Source: Nocardioides solisilvae
GTDB taxonomy: Bacteria > Actinomycetota > Actinomycetes > Propionibacteriales > Nocardioidaceae
Direction of reading: 5' to 3'
DNA: 64,000 nucleotides
Assembly: GCF_003194625.1 (NCBI RefSeq)
Contig: NZ_QHKX01000002.1
Coordinates: forward strand, 248,001 to 312,000
Below the pieces are notes generated by a model that saw only the letters and a program-made list of their open reading frames with translations, was not told the DNA's origin and made no database searches. Position 1 is the stretch's first letter. Each line of letters opens with the position of its first letter. Shown here piece by piece: positions 1-7,196 of the stretch. A program made the translations under genes and the position numbers.

Positions 1-540
1 GGTGCGCTCCGCGGCGGCGGCCGCCTCGCGCTCCGCCCGGGCCCGCTCAGCGGCCATCTCCTGCAGCGACTGACACATGTAGCCCACCACGGTGCCGCCC
101 AGCAGGAGCAGGAAGATGTGCCCGTAGTTGGTCTGCGTGAGCTCGCTGCGGATGGCGACGTCGGTGACGGCCAGCACGGTGCCGGCCACGAGGCCGCCGC
201 GCCAGCGCCAGTGGACCGCCCAGGCCAGCAGCGCGCCCATCACCCAGAACCCGGGCACGGTCGCGCGGAACTCCTCGCCCTTGAGCCAGGGGGTGGAGGC
301 CATGGCGCCGACGGCGACCGCGAGGTCGGCGAGCATCAGCCAGGTGGTGCGCCGCGCCGGCACGCGGCTCGCGGCCAGCACGACCACGGTCCACACGAGC
401 AGCCCCGCGAGGACCACGAGGGTCGCGGCCGGACGGTCGAAGTTCTGCCAGCGCCACAGGGTGAGCCCGAGCATGTTGAGGGTCACGACGACCCTCAGCA
501 CCGCGAGCGCGGCGAAGAGCCGGTCCGCGACCTGGACCAC
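1..540 (-). CDS. MacS-type sensor histidine kinase, N-terminal part (cut by window edge)
   Basis: An open frame of 180 codons runs without a stop from a GTG at 540 to the window edge. It encodes about five hydrophobic helices (roughly residues 10-30, 38-57, 65-80, 98-125, 136-158) and then a charged helix rich in Glu, Arg and Ala that looks like the linker into a kinase core. The layout and motifs such as TLNMLGLTLWRWQNF and YGHIFLLLLGG recall the membrane sensor domain of the actinobacterial MacS kinase family. The catalytic HisKA/HATPase part would lie outside the window, so kinase activity is inferred. The start is uncertain: GTG at 540 lies 38 bases after the acyltransferase stop with no clear ribosome-binding site. 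Confidence 0.7.
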   Translation of the reverse strand, partial: MVQVADRLFAALAVLRVVVTLNMLGLTLWRWQNFDRPAATLVVLAGLLVWTVVVLAASRVPARRTTWLMLADLAVAVGAMASTPWLKGEEFRATVPGFWVMGALLAWAVHWRWRGGLVAGTVLAVTDVAIRSELTQTNYGHIFLLLLGGTVVGYMCQSLQEMAAERARAEREAAAAAERT

Positions 541-578
541 GGCGGGGTCCTCGGCGCGGGCCGGGCGGTGCGTCCCGG

Positions 579-1346
579 TCAGGACGCCTTCCTCGACGGG
601 GGCTCGGGCTGCGAGGAGTCGTGCTCCTGGTCGGCGCCCCGCTCCGCGCGCCGCGCCTCCTCCTCGGCCCGCTTGGACTCCTCCTTGGCCTTGGCGGCGT
701 ACATGTCGACGTACTCCTGGCCGGAGAGGCGCATGATCTCGTACATGATCTCGTCGGTGATGGACCGCAGGATGTAGCGGTCGTTCTCCATGCCCTCGTA
801 GCGGGAGAAGTCGAGGGGCCGGCCGAAGCGCACCACCGGCCGGGTGATGCTCCCGAACTTCTTGCCGGGGGGCGCCACCACGTCGGTGCCCACCACGGCG
901 ACGGGGACCACGGGCGCGCCCGTCTCGAGCGCGAGCCTGGCCACCCCCGTCTTGCCTCGGTACAGGCGGCCGTCGTGCGAACGGGTGCCCTCGGGGTAGA
1001 TCCCGAAGAGGTCGCCCTGCGCCAGGATGTTCTTGGCGGACTTCAGCGCGCCCTCCGCCGCGTTGGCGCCGCTGCGGTCGATGGGGACCTGGCCCGAGCC
1101 GCTGAAGAACTTCTTCTGGAACCAGCCCTTGATGCCCGGCGTCGTGAAGTATTCGGCCTTCGCCACGAAGGTCACGCGGCGCGGCAGGGTGAGCGGCATG
1201 AAGAGCCAGTCGGCGTACGACAGGTGGTTGCTCGCCAGGATCGCGGGCCCGTCGGCCGGCACGTTCTCCAGCCCCGAGGAGTGCGGCCGGAAGACGAGTC
1301 GCAGCAGCGGCCCGAGGGCGATCCGCTTCAAGAACCAGTAGAGCAC
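579..1346 (-). CDS. PlsC-type lysophospholipid acyltransferase
   Basis: Transfers an acyl group from acyl-CoA or acyl-ACP to a lysophospholipid, probably 1-acylglycerol-3-phosphate, at the inner face of the membrane. The 255-residue protein has the family's catalytic NHLSYAD (NHxxxxD) at residues 40-46, the YPEGTRS substrate motif at 117-123 and a PVAVVGT strand near 150. The last 45 residues are charged (AKAKEESKRAEEEARRAERG), probably a disordered tail. The GTG start at 1346 sits six bases after TAGGCT (complement of 1353-1358), which suggests a leaderless message. Rv2182c occupies the same place in the mycobacterial order. The MacS-like gene follows on the same strand. The exact acceptor lipid cannot be told from sequence. 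Confidence 0.9.
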   Translation of the reverse strand: MLYWFLKRIALGPLLRLVFRPHSSGLENVPADGPAILASNHLSYADWLFMPLTLPRRVTFVAKAEYFTTPGIKGWFQKKFFSGSGQVPIDRSGANAAEGALKSAKNILAQGDLFGIYPEGTRSHDGRLYRGKTGVARLALETGAPVVPVAVVGTDVVAPPGKKFGSITRPVVRFGRPLDFSRYEGMENDRYILRSITDEIMYEIMRLSGQEYVDMYAAKAKEESKRAEEEARRAERGADQEHDSSQPEPPSRKAS

Positions 1347-1391
1347 GGCGCGAGCCTATCCCCTCCGAACCGCCTCGTGCAGAATGCGCCC
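1347..1391. promoter_or_regulatory. Divergent leaderless promoters for plsC-like and hydrolase genes
   Basis: On the minus strand TAGGCT (complement of 1353-1358) ends six bases before the GTG at 1346. On the plus strand CAGAAT (1380-1385) ends six bases before the ATG at 1392. Neither gene has a Shine-Dalgarno sequence. The spacing fits -10 boxes whose transcripts begin at the start codon. Confidence 0.5.
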
Positions 1392-2159
1392 ATGCCCCTC
1401 GACCCGACGGCCGCGCCCCTCTCCCTGCCCGCCGATCCGGCCCGTACCGGGGGGCGCAGCATCGGGGTCCTGCTCAGCCACGGCTTCACCGGTTCGCCCG
1501 CCTCCGTCCGTCCCTGGGGGCAGGCGCTGGCCGCCCACGGGTACGCCGTCGAGGTGCCGCGGCTGCCCGGCCACGGCACGTCGTGGCAGGAGCTCAACGC
1601 GACCACCTGGGACGACTGGTACGGGGAGGTCGAGCGCACCTTCGACCGGCTCCGGGCCCAGCACGACGCGGTCGTCGTCGGCGGGCTCTCGATGGGCGGG
1701 GCCCTGACGCTGCGGCTCGCGGCGGACCGCGGCGACCAGGTCGCGGGCCTCGTGGTGGTCAACGCCGCCGTGCACACGACCCGCAAGGACGTGCTGGCGC
1801 TGCCGCTGCTCAAGCACGTGGTGCCGTCGCTGCCCGGGATCGCCGACGACATCAGGAAGCCCGGCGTCCGGGAGCACGGCTACACCCGCACCCCGCTGCG
1901 GGCCACCCACTCGATGATGACCGCGTGGAAGCGCCTGCGGGCCGACCTCGGTGCGGTGACGTGCCCGCTCCTCTTCCTCAAGTCCGAGGTCGACCACGTC
2001 GTGGACCCCTCGTCGGTGGAGATCGTCCGCCGTTCGGTCTCCAGCACCGACGTCACGGTCCGCACGCTCACCGAGAGCTGGCACGTCGCCACGCTCGACC
2101 ACGACGCCCCCGTCATCGAGGCCGAGACGGCGGCGTTCGTGGCCCGGGTCACCCGCTGA
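1392..2159 (+). CDS. Alpha/beta hydrolase (Est30/monoacylglycerol lipase-like esterase)
   Basis: A 255-residue serine hydrolase, probably cytosolic since no signal peptide is seen. The oxyanion-hole motif HGFTG is at residues 30-34 and the nucleophile elbow GLSMGG puts Ser at 100. The acid is probably Asp in KSEVDHVVDP and the base His in ESWHVATLDHD near the C-terminus, so the triad is complete. The family hydrolyses short-chain or monoacylglycerol esters; here it stands opposite a phospholipid acyltransferase, so a lipid ester substrate is plausible but unproven. ATG at 1392 is chosen because CAGAAT lies six bases upstream; the frame is open much further upstream, but that part overlaps the opposite gene. 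Confidence 0.88.
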   Translation: MPLDPTAAPLSLPADPARTGGRSIGVLLSHGFTGSPASVRPWGQALAAHGYAVEVPRLPGHGTSWQELNATTWDDWYGEVERTFDRLRAQHDAVVVGGLSMGGALTLRLAADRGDQVAGLVVVNAAVHTTRKDVLALPLLKHVVPSLPGIADDIRKPGVREHGYTRTPLRATHSMMTAWKRLRADLGAVTCPLLFLKSEVDHVVDPSSVEIVRRSVSSTDVTVRTLTESWHVATLDHDAPVIEAETAAFVARVTR

Positions 2160-2199
2160 CCGCCCACCCTCGTCACGGGTGTCCGGATAGCCTCGAGGC

Positions 2200-2670
2200 G
2201 TGAGCGCGCGGGACGACGACGCCGCCTGGCAGGCGATCGTCGACAACTACGGGGAGCGACCCTCGCTGGCCGACTGGGACGGACCGGCCGGGGCCGAGGC
2301 GCCCCCCGCCGACGACGCGGCGGCGCCCTCCCCCGGCCCGCCCGACCCCTTCCCGGGTGACGACCCCGCCCACCTCGGGCCGACCCCCGGGGCCGAGGCG
2401 GACGCCGAGCCGTGGCCCGAGCAGGACGAGGAACGCTTCGTCCCGCCGCCGCCACCGCCGCTGCCGCGGACGTCCCCCCTGCGCCGGGCCGCGTGGGTGG
2501 CCACCCTCGGCTCGCCCCTGCTCCTGCTGGTGCTGGCCGTGCTCGGGACCGTGCCGCCGCGGCTCGTCTCGCTCGGGCTCTGCGTCGCCTTCGTCGTGGG
2601 CTTCGTCTACCTCGTGGCCTCGATGGACACCAGCCCCCGCGACCCCTGGGACAACGGCGCCAGGCTCTGA
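2200..2670 (+). CDS. Small membrane protein with acidic, Pro-rich N-terminus
   Basis: A 156-residue protein of unknown function. Residues 1-85 are acidic and rich in Pro and Ala and look disordered, ending in a polyproline run (FVPPPPPPLPR). Two hydrophobic helices follow (about 96-118 and 120-140) with a short tail (DTSPRDPWDNGARL). Proteins with this layout are common in actinobacteria, and the stretch up to the polyproline run recalls a Streptomyces family with the same VPPPPPPLPR element. The GTG start is backed by TAGCCT (2188-2193) six bases upstream. It precedes the TIGR00300 gene on the same strand, but that gene seems to have its own promoter. Confidence 0.8.
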   Translation: MSARDDDAAWQAIVDNYGERPSLADWDGPAGAEAPPADDAAAPSPGPPDPFPGDDPAHLGPTPGAEADAEPWPEQDEERFVPPPPPPLPRTSPLRRAAWVATLGSPLLLLVLAVLGTVPPRLVSLGLCVAFVVGFVYLVASMDTSPRDPWDNGARL

Positions 2671-2751
2671 CGCCCCGTGCGTCCCCGGGTGACGGCACCC
2701 TCCCGTCCCGCGGGTGTCGCCGCGGTGGACCCGGTCACTACAGTCGGGTCC

Positions 2752-3990
2752 GTGAGCAGCAGCGAGACCGTCGAGGTCACCGGACACCTGATGGACAGCG
2801 GCGTGCTGTCGCAGATCCTGGACGACATCCGCGAGTACGAGGGCGACTGGGTGATCGACTCCATCGACGTCGGACGGGAGGCGGCCGACACCTCCACGGC
2901 CACCATCACCGTGACCTCCGTCGACGACGAGGCGCTCCAGCGGCTGCTCATGCGGCTGCAGACCCGAGGCGTCAACATGGTCGACCCCGGCGAGGCCTCG
3001 GTCTCCCCGTGCGACCAGGACGGCGTCTTCCCCGACGGCTTCTACTCCACGACCAACCTCCCGACGAAGGTCCGTCTCGACGGCACGTGGCTCCCCGTGG
3101 AGAACCCCGAGATGGACTGCGGGCTGGTCGTGACCCGGGAGGGCGACCGGACCCGGGTCGTCACCCTGCCGATGTCCGACGTCCGGGTCGGCATGCAGGT
3201 GGTCTGCGGCGCCTCCGGGATCCGCGTCACCGTGCCCGAGGTCGCGCGCGACGAGGAGCACTTCGGGTTCATGGAGTCCGACGTCTCCTCCGAGAAGCCC
3301 CAGGCGGTGCTCGTGCGGCAGGTGGCCGAGGGGATGCGCGAGGCCAAGGAGGCCGGTCGCAAGGTCCTCTGGGTCGGGGGTCCGGGCGTCGTCCACACCG
3401 GGGCCGCGCCCGCCATGGTCGCGATGGTCGAGGCCGGCTTCGTCGACGTCCTCTTCGCCGGCAACGCCCTGGCGACCCACGACATCGAGGCGAACCTCTA
3501 CGGCACCAGCCTCGGGGTCGACCTGGCGCACGGCCGGGGGGTCAAGCACGGCCACGAGCACCACATCCGGGCGCTCAACACGATCCGCAAGGAGGGGTCG
3601 ATCGCGGCGGCCGTGGAGAGCGGGGTGCTCACCGGCGGCATCATGCACGCGCTGGTCACGCACGGGAAGCGCTTCGTGCTGGTCGGCTCGGTCCGCGACG
3701 ACGGGCCCCTCCCCGACGTGCACACCGACGTCCTCGACGGCCAGCGCGCGATGCGGGCCGAGCTGCCCGACGTGGGCTTCTGCCTGATGGTGGCCACGAT
3801 GCTGCACTCCGTCGCCACCGGCAACATCCTGCCCGCCTCCATCCCCCTCGTCTGCGTCGACATCAACCCCGCCACGGTGACCAAGCTGGCCGACCGGGGC
3901 TCGTCCCAGGCCCGCGGCATCGTCACCGACGTGGGTCTCTTCCTCGAGCAGCTCGCCCACGAGCTCGTCCCGGGCTACCGCCGGGCCTGA
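2752..3990 (+). CDS. TIGR00300 family protein (LOR/SDH domain; ornithine cyclodeaminase-like)
   Basis: A 412-residue protein of the TIGR00300 family, typified by an archaeal ornithine cyclodeaminase and by the C-terminal half of the cyanobacterial arginine-degrading ArgZ/AgrE. Those enzymes use tightly bound NAD to turn ornithine into proline and ammonia. The N-terminal part (about 1-110) carries the LOR/SDH-type fold. The C-terminal Rossmann part shows KVLWVGGPGVVHTGAAPAMV, FAGNALATHDIEANLYGTS and a final VCVDINPATVTKLADRGS. No arginine or proline genes are nearby, so the substrate is uncertain. GTG at 2752 is chosen because TACAGT (2739-2744) lies seven bases upstream; an ATG-like codon at 2677 would add a sequence not typical of the family. 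Confidence 0.82.
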   Translation: MSSSETVEVTGHLMDSGVLSQILDDIREYEGDWVIDSIDVGREAADTSTATITVTSVDDEALQRLLMRLQTRGVNMVDPGEASVSPCDQDGVFPDGFYSTTNLPTKVRLDGTWLPVENPEMDCGLVVTREGDRTRVVTLPMSDVRVGMQVVCGASGIRVTVPEVARDEEHFGFMESDVSSEKPQAVLVRQVAEGMREAKEAGRKVLWVGGPGVVHTGAAPAMVAMVEAGFVDVLFAGNALATHDIEANLYGTSLGVDLAHGRGVKHGHEHHIRALNTIRKEGSIAAAVESGVLTGGIMHALVTHGKRFVLVGSVRDDGPLPDVHTDVLDGQRAMRAELPDVGFCLMVATMLHSVATGNILPASIPLVCVDINPATVTKLADRGSSQARGIVTDVGLFLEQLAHELVPGYRRA

Positions 3991-4012
3991 CCCCGACCGG
4001 ACCGCGCCGGCG

Positions 4013-4969
4013 TCACCGGCGGGGCAGGTCCAGGCGCGCGAGCAGCGCCGCGCCGACCATGCCCGCCCCGGCCCCCAGGGCCGCGAGTCGCACGGGCGGC
4101 ACCCGACGGTGCGCGGCGCCCACCAGGGACGCAGTCAGCGCACGGCGGGCGGGATCCAGGAGCCCCTCCCCCGCCGCCGAGACGCCGCCGCCGACGACCA
4201 GGCACCCCGGGTCGAGCGCCGCCACGACGTTCGCCAGGCCGAGGCCCAGCCAGCGCCCCACGTCGGCCAGGGCACGCTGGGCGTGGTCGTCCCCCTGGGC
4301 CGCGGCGCGGCTGACCAGGGCACCCGTGAGGCGGGCGGGGTCCCCGTCGCAGAGCTCCTCCAGCAGGGAGCCGCTCCCCCAGCCGGAGCGGGCCAGGCGC
4401 AGGAGCGCGCGGCCCGAGCAGTACTGCTCCCAGCACCCGCGTCCCCCGCACTCGCAGGGCAGGCCGTCGGGCACCACGGTCATGTGGCCGAGCTCGCCCG
4501 CCATCCCGCCGGCGCCTCGGAGCACGCGTCCGTCCAGGACGATCCCGCCCCCGAGACCGGTCCCGACCGTGACGAGCACGGCGGAGGAGTCCTGCCGCGC
4601 GGCACCCAGCTCGGCCTCGGCGAAGGCCGCGCAGTTGGCGTCGTTGTCGAGGGCGACGCGCGCGCCCCACCGGTCCGCGAGGCGCGCCCGCACCGGGTCG
4701 TCGCGCCAGGGCAGGTGCGGCGCGAACGCGACCCGCTCGCCGTCCGCGTCCACGAAGCCCGCGGCCGCGAGCCCGACCCCGGCGAGCCGCCGCCCGTCGG
4801 CGACCTCGAGGACGGCCTCGGTGAGCACGTCCTCGAGCCACGCCACCGGCACGTCCCGGCCCGGGGTGGGGCGCACCGCCGTACGGCGCACCGCGCCGTC
4901 CGCGCCGACCTCGCCCGCCAGGATCTTCGTCCCCCCGACGTCGACGCCGACCCACACGGGTCCGGTCAC
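4013..4969 (-). CDS. ROK family glucokinase
   Basis: Phosphorylates glucose at the entry to glycolysis, as far as the family allows; other hexoses are possible. The 318-residue protein has the ATP-binding DVGGTK at residues 10-15, the catalytic DNDANCAA around 108-115, ELGHMTV with the zinc-ligand His at 162, and the ROK zinc motif with Cys at 172, 174, 179 and 184. The GTG start overlaps the stop of the upstream gene as GTGA (4966-4969), so it is probably translationally coupled. It is the last gene of the SRPBCC / ArsA-like / CxxC protein / ROK operon and ends 23 bases from the convergent TIGR00300 gene. Confidence 0.92.
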   Translation of the reverse strand: MTGPVWVGVDVGGTKILAGEVGADGAVRRTAVRPTPGRDVPVAWLEDVLTEAVLEVADGRRLAGVGLAAAGFVDADGERVAFAPHLPWRDDPVRARLADRWGARVALDNDANCAAFAEAELGAARQDSSAVLVTVGTGLGGGIVLDGRVLRGAGGMAGELGHMTVVPDGLPCECGGRGCWEQYCSGRALLRLARSGWGSGSLLEELCDGDPARLTGALVSRAAAQGDDHAQRALADVGRWLGLGLANVVAALDPGCLVVGGGVSAAGEGLLDPARRALTASLVGAAHRRVPPVRLAALGAGAGMVGAALLARLDLPRR

Positions 4970-5457
4970 CGGGGCGCCTCCTCCGCAGGAGGCTCGTCGG
5001 GCCACCCCTCCTCGAGGTCGATGTGCTGGACCCTCCCGCCCGCCCCGCCGGGGCGGTCGGCGCCGTCCGGGCGCGCCGGCTGGTCGGCACGGGAGACCTG
5101 GGCGAACGCGGCCAGCCCCGCCTGCAGGAGGTGGGTCGCCGCGGAGGTGAGGTGGGCGCGCACCTCGGGGTCGATCCCGCGCACCGCGTGCAGGGCGCGG
5201 CAGACGGGGCAGACCGTGCACTCGGGCGCCTCCCCCGGGTGGCCAGGATGGCCCGGGTGGCCCGGGTGGCCCCCGGGGTCCCCGTCGCCGGCGTGGTCGG
5301 CCCGGGTGCGCTCCTCGTCGGCCCCCGGCGCGGGTCCCGCGTGCTCGCCGGCCCAGCCGGCGAGCACGCCCAGCAGCCGGGCCGCCTCCTCGCCGAGGGT
5401 CCCCACCTCCTCCGCGGGCCGGGGGTCGGGCCGGGGGTCGGGCTGGGGGTCGCTCAT
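4966..5457 (-). CDS. Acidic CxxC protein with GHP repeats, unknown function
   Basis: A 163-residue protein I cannot assign. The N-terminal third is acidic and rich in Pro and Asp, followed by a helix (TLGEEAARLLGVLAGWAGEH), a small tandem repeat (GHPGHPGHPGHPG) and then ECTVCPVCRALHAVRG, whose two CxxC-like pairs could bind a metal. A second helix (PEVRAHLTSAATHLLQAGL) and an acidic tail follow. It resembles small DUF-type proteins found beside ArsA-like ATPases in actinobacteria. Its ATG overlaps the ArsA-like gene's stop as ATGA (5454-5457) and its own stop overlaps the glucokinase start. The overlaps suggest production in step with the ATPase. Confidence 0.8.
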   Translation of the reverse strand: MSDPQPDPRPDPRPAEEVGTLGEEAARLLGVLAGWAGEHAGPAPGADEERTRADHAGDGDPGGHPGHPGHPGHPGEAPECTVCPVCRALHAVRGIDPEVRAHLTSAATHLLQAGLAAFAQVSRADQPARPDGADRPGGAGGRVQHIDLEEGWPDEPPAEEAPR

Positions 5458-6620
5458 CCTGCCTCCTCGAACCGGGCCTGCAGGCGTCCGTCCTCGACCC
5501 GGGCGCCCGCCACCCGCAGCCGAGCCAGCGCGGCCGGCAGCGGCACCACGCGCCGGTGCCCGGCGACCGTGACCACGAGGTCGTCGTCGCGGCGGACGAG
5601 GTCGACGTCGCCCGCGGAGACCAGGGGCAGCCGCAGGAAGAGCAGGAAGCCCCCCGCGGTCCGGACCACCTCGAACGGGGGGACGCGTCCGACCACGGCC
5701 AGCGGGTCGTCGGTGCCGTAGAGCCCGGCTCCGAGCGCGGCCAGCGCCGCCTCGCCGACGGGCTCGTCCGGCTGGTACTCCACGCGCCACGTGCGCAGCC
5801 CCGCGAAGGAGCGCTCGACGTCGGCCAGGACCTCGCCCTGCGCGCGGACCCAGCCGTCCACCCAGGCCCCGTGGCCCTCGGTCGGGAAGACGCGGTTGGA
5901 GACCACCCCGTCGACGGTGTAGCCGAAGAGGGAGAGCATCGTCCAGAGCCGCCGCGCCTCGGCCAGGACCAGTCGCTCGGGGGTGAGGACCAACCGGACG
6001 CTTGCCCCGGGGGAGGTCAGGACCTGCCGTACCTCGTCGAGCTCGCGGTGCAGCCGGTCCAGCGCCTCGAGGACCGGCTCGCCGGGCAGGGGCACCCCGG
6101 CGGCGCGTCCGAGGGCGGGGACCAGCGCCCGCACGAGCCTGCGGTCCCCGGGCAGCACCCGGCGCAGGTACCAGCCCAGCGCCTCGGGGAGCGCGAGGAG
6201 CCGCAGGGTCTCCGCCGTCGGCGCGCAGTCGACGACCACCACGTCCCACTCCCCGGAGCGCACGTGCCGGCGCAGCTCGAGGAGGGCCATCACCTCCTCG
6301 GCACCGGGGAGCACGGTCAGCTCCTCCGCCGCGACGGGATCCACGCCCGCCAGGTCCAGGGCGCCGCGCAGGTACTCCTGCACCTCGCCCCACGACTCCT
6401 CGAACCGGCGCTGGCAGTCGACCTGCTGCACGAAGAGGCGGTCGGCGACCTCGTCGGGCTCGCTGCGGCCGGGGACGGCGAAGGCGTCCGCCAGGGAGTG
6501 GGCGGCGTCGGTGGAGAGCACCAGGGTCCGCAGCCCCGCGCGGGCGGAGGCTGCGGCGGTGGCGGCCGCGACGGTGGACTTCCCGACACCGCCCTTGCCG
6601 GTGAAGAGCAGGACTCTCAA
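5454..6620 (-). CDS. ArsA/Get3-like P-loop ATPase
   Basis: A 388-residue ATPase of the ArsA/Get3 (SIMIBI) group. The deviant P-loop GKGGVGKST is at about residues 8-16, followed by LSTDAAHSLADAF (switch I-like) and VVVDCAPTAETLRLL (switch II-like). The C-terminal part (FEVVRTAGGFLLFLRLP onward) has the small beta-rich fold often attached to actinobacterial members. No arsenic genes are near, so arsenite export is unlikely; the actual cargo is unknown. Rv2184c is the mycobacterial counterpart by position. The start is taken as TTG at 6620, three bases after the SRPBCC stop, because it leaves the usual short run before the P-loop; an upstream CTG is the alternative. Confidence 0.85.
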   Translation of the reverse strand: MRVLLFTGKGGVGKSTVAAATAAASARAGLRTLVLSTDAAHSLADAFAVPGRSEPDEVADRLFVQQVDCQRRFEESWGEVQEYLRGALDLAGVDPVAAEELTVLPGAEEVMALLELRRHVRSGEWDVVVVDCAPTAETLRLLALPEALGWYLRRVLPGDRRLVRALVPALGRAAGVPLPGEPVLEALDRLHRELDEVRQVLTSPGASVRLVLTPERLVLAEARRLWTMLSLFGYTVDGVVSNRVFPTEGHGAWVDGWVRAQGEVLADVERSFAGLRTWRVEYQPDEPVGEAALAALGAGLYGTDDPLAVVGRVPPFEVVRTAGGFLLFLRLPLVSAGDVDLVRRDDDLVVTVAGHRRVVPLPAALARLRVAGARVEDGRLQARFEEAG

Positions 6621-6622
6621 CG

Positions 6623-7060
6623 TCAGAGCGACTCGACGCGCTTCTTCAGGCCCTTGAGCGCGGCGTCGATGAGGATCTTCTCGCCCTTGCGCTTGAGCAT
6701 GCCGATCACGGGGATCGAGACGTCGAGCGCCAGCCGGTAGGTGACCTCGGTGGACCCGTCGCCGCGCTCCTTGAGCAGGTAGGCGCCGTCCAGCGCCCGC
6801 AGCATCTTGCCCTCGACCAGGGTCCAGGTGACCGCGCGGTCGCCGTCCCACTCGTAGGCCAGCGTGTACTCGTCCTTGATGGGAGAGACGTCGAGGGAGA
6901 AGAAGACCTGGTCGGCCCGGTCCCCCGTGCCGGGGTCCACGACCTCGACCGTCCGGACGCCCTTCGCCCAGGCGGGGTACGCCTCGAAGTCGGCGATCAC
7001 GTCCATGACGGCTCGCGGTTCGGCGTCGATGACGATCGACGAGGTGGTCTGCTCGGCCAT
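6623..7060 (-). CDS. SRPBCC (START-like) lipid/ligand-binding protein
   Basis: A 145-residue protein of the START/polyketide-cyclase-like SRPBCC fold, which forms a hydrophobic pocket. Family features are TTSSIVIDAEPRAVMDVIAD at the N-terminus, FEAYPAWAKGVRTVEVV, and the long C-terminal helix (MLKRKGEKILIDAALKGLKKR). The ligand is unknown; the divergent acyl-CoA ligase gene makes an acyl chain plausible. It is the first gene of the operon with the ArsA-like ATPase; Rv2185c is the counterpart by position. ATG at 7060 has a purine-rich GGCAGGG a few bases upstream, so this message probably has a leader. Confidence 0.88.
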   Translation of the reverse strand: MAEQTTSSIVIDAEPRAVMDVIADFEAYPAWAKGVRTVEVVDPGTGDRADQVFFSLDVSPIKDEYTLAYEWDGDRAVTWTLVEGKMLRALDGAYLLKERGDGSTEVTYRLALDVSIPVIGMLKRKGEKILIDAALKGLKKRVESL

Positions 7061-7196
7061 CCCTGCCCCACTCGTTCGCGGCCGGCCGGGTCACGGCCGA
7101 CGGATCCGGATCAGGCTGGCGACCCTACCGGATCAGGTGGCGCCCCGACCCGGCGGTAACGTTCGCCCTGAATCCCCGACCCAGGAGGCACCTGAC
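7061..7196. promoter_or_regulatory. Divergent control region with paired 10-bp direct repeats
   Basis: The 136-bp gap separates the SRPBCC operon and the acyl-CoA ligase. CCGGATCAGG occurs twice in the same orientation at 7106-7115 and 7128-7137, 22 bp apart (about two helical turns). A minus-strand -10 candidate TAGGGT (complement of 7122-7127) lies between the copies. A plus-strand candidate TAACGT lies at 7156-7161, and AGGAGG at 7183-7188 serves the TTG at 7197. The repeats are placed where a repressor could act on both genes. Confidence 0.5.

Noticed and set aside
5454..6620. Arsenite-pump ATPase role for the ArsA-like gene
   Set aside because: No arsB, arsR or arsC nearby and the C-terminal domain differs from the duplicated ArsA; the neighbours point to another cargo.
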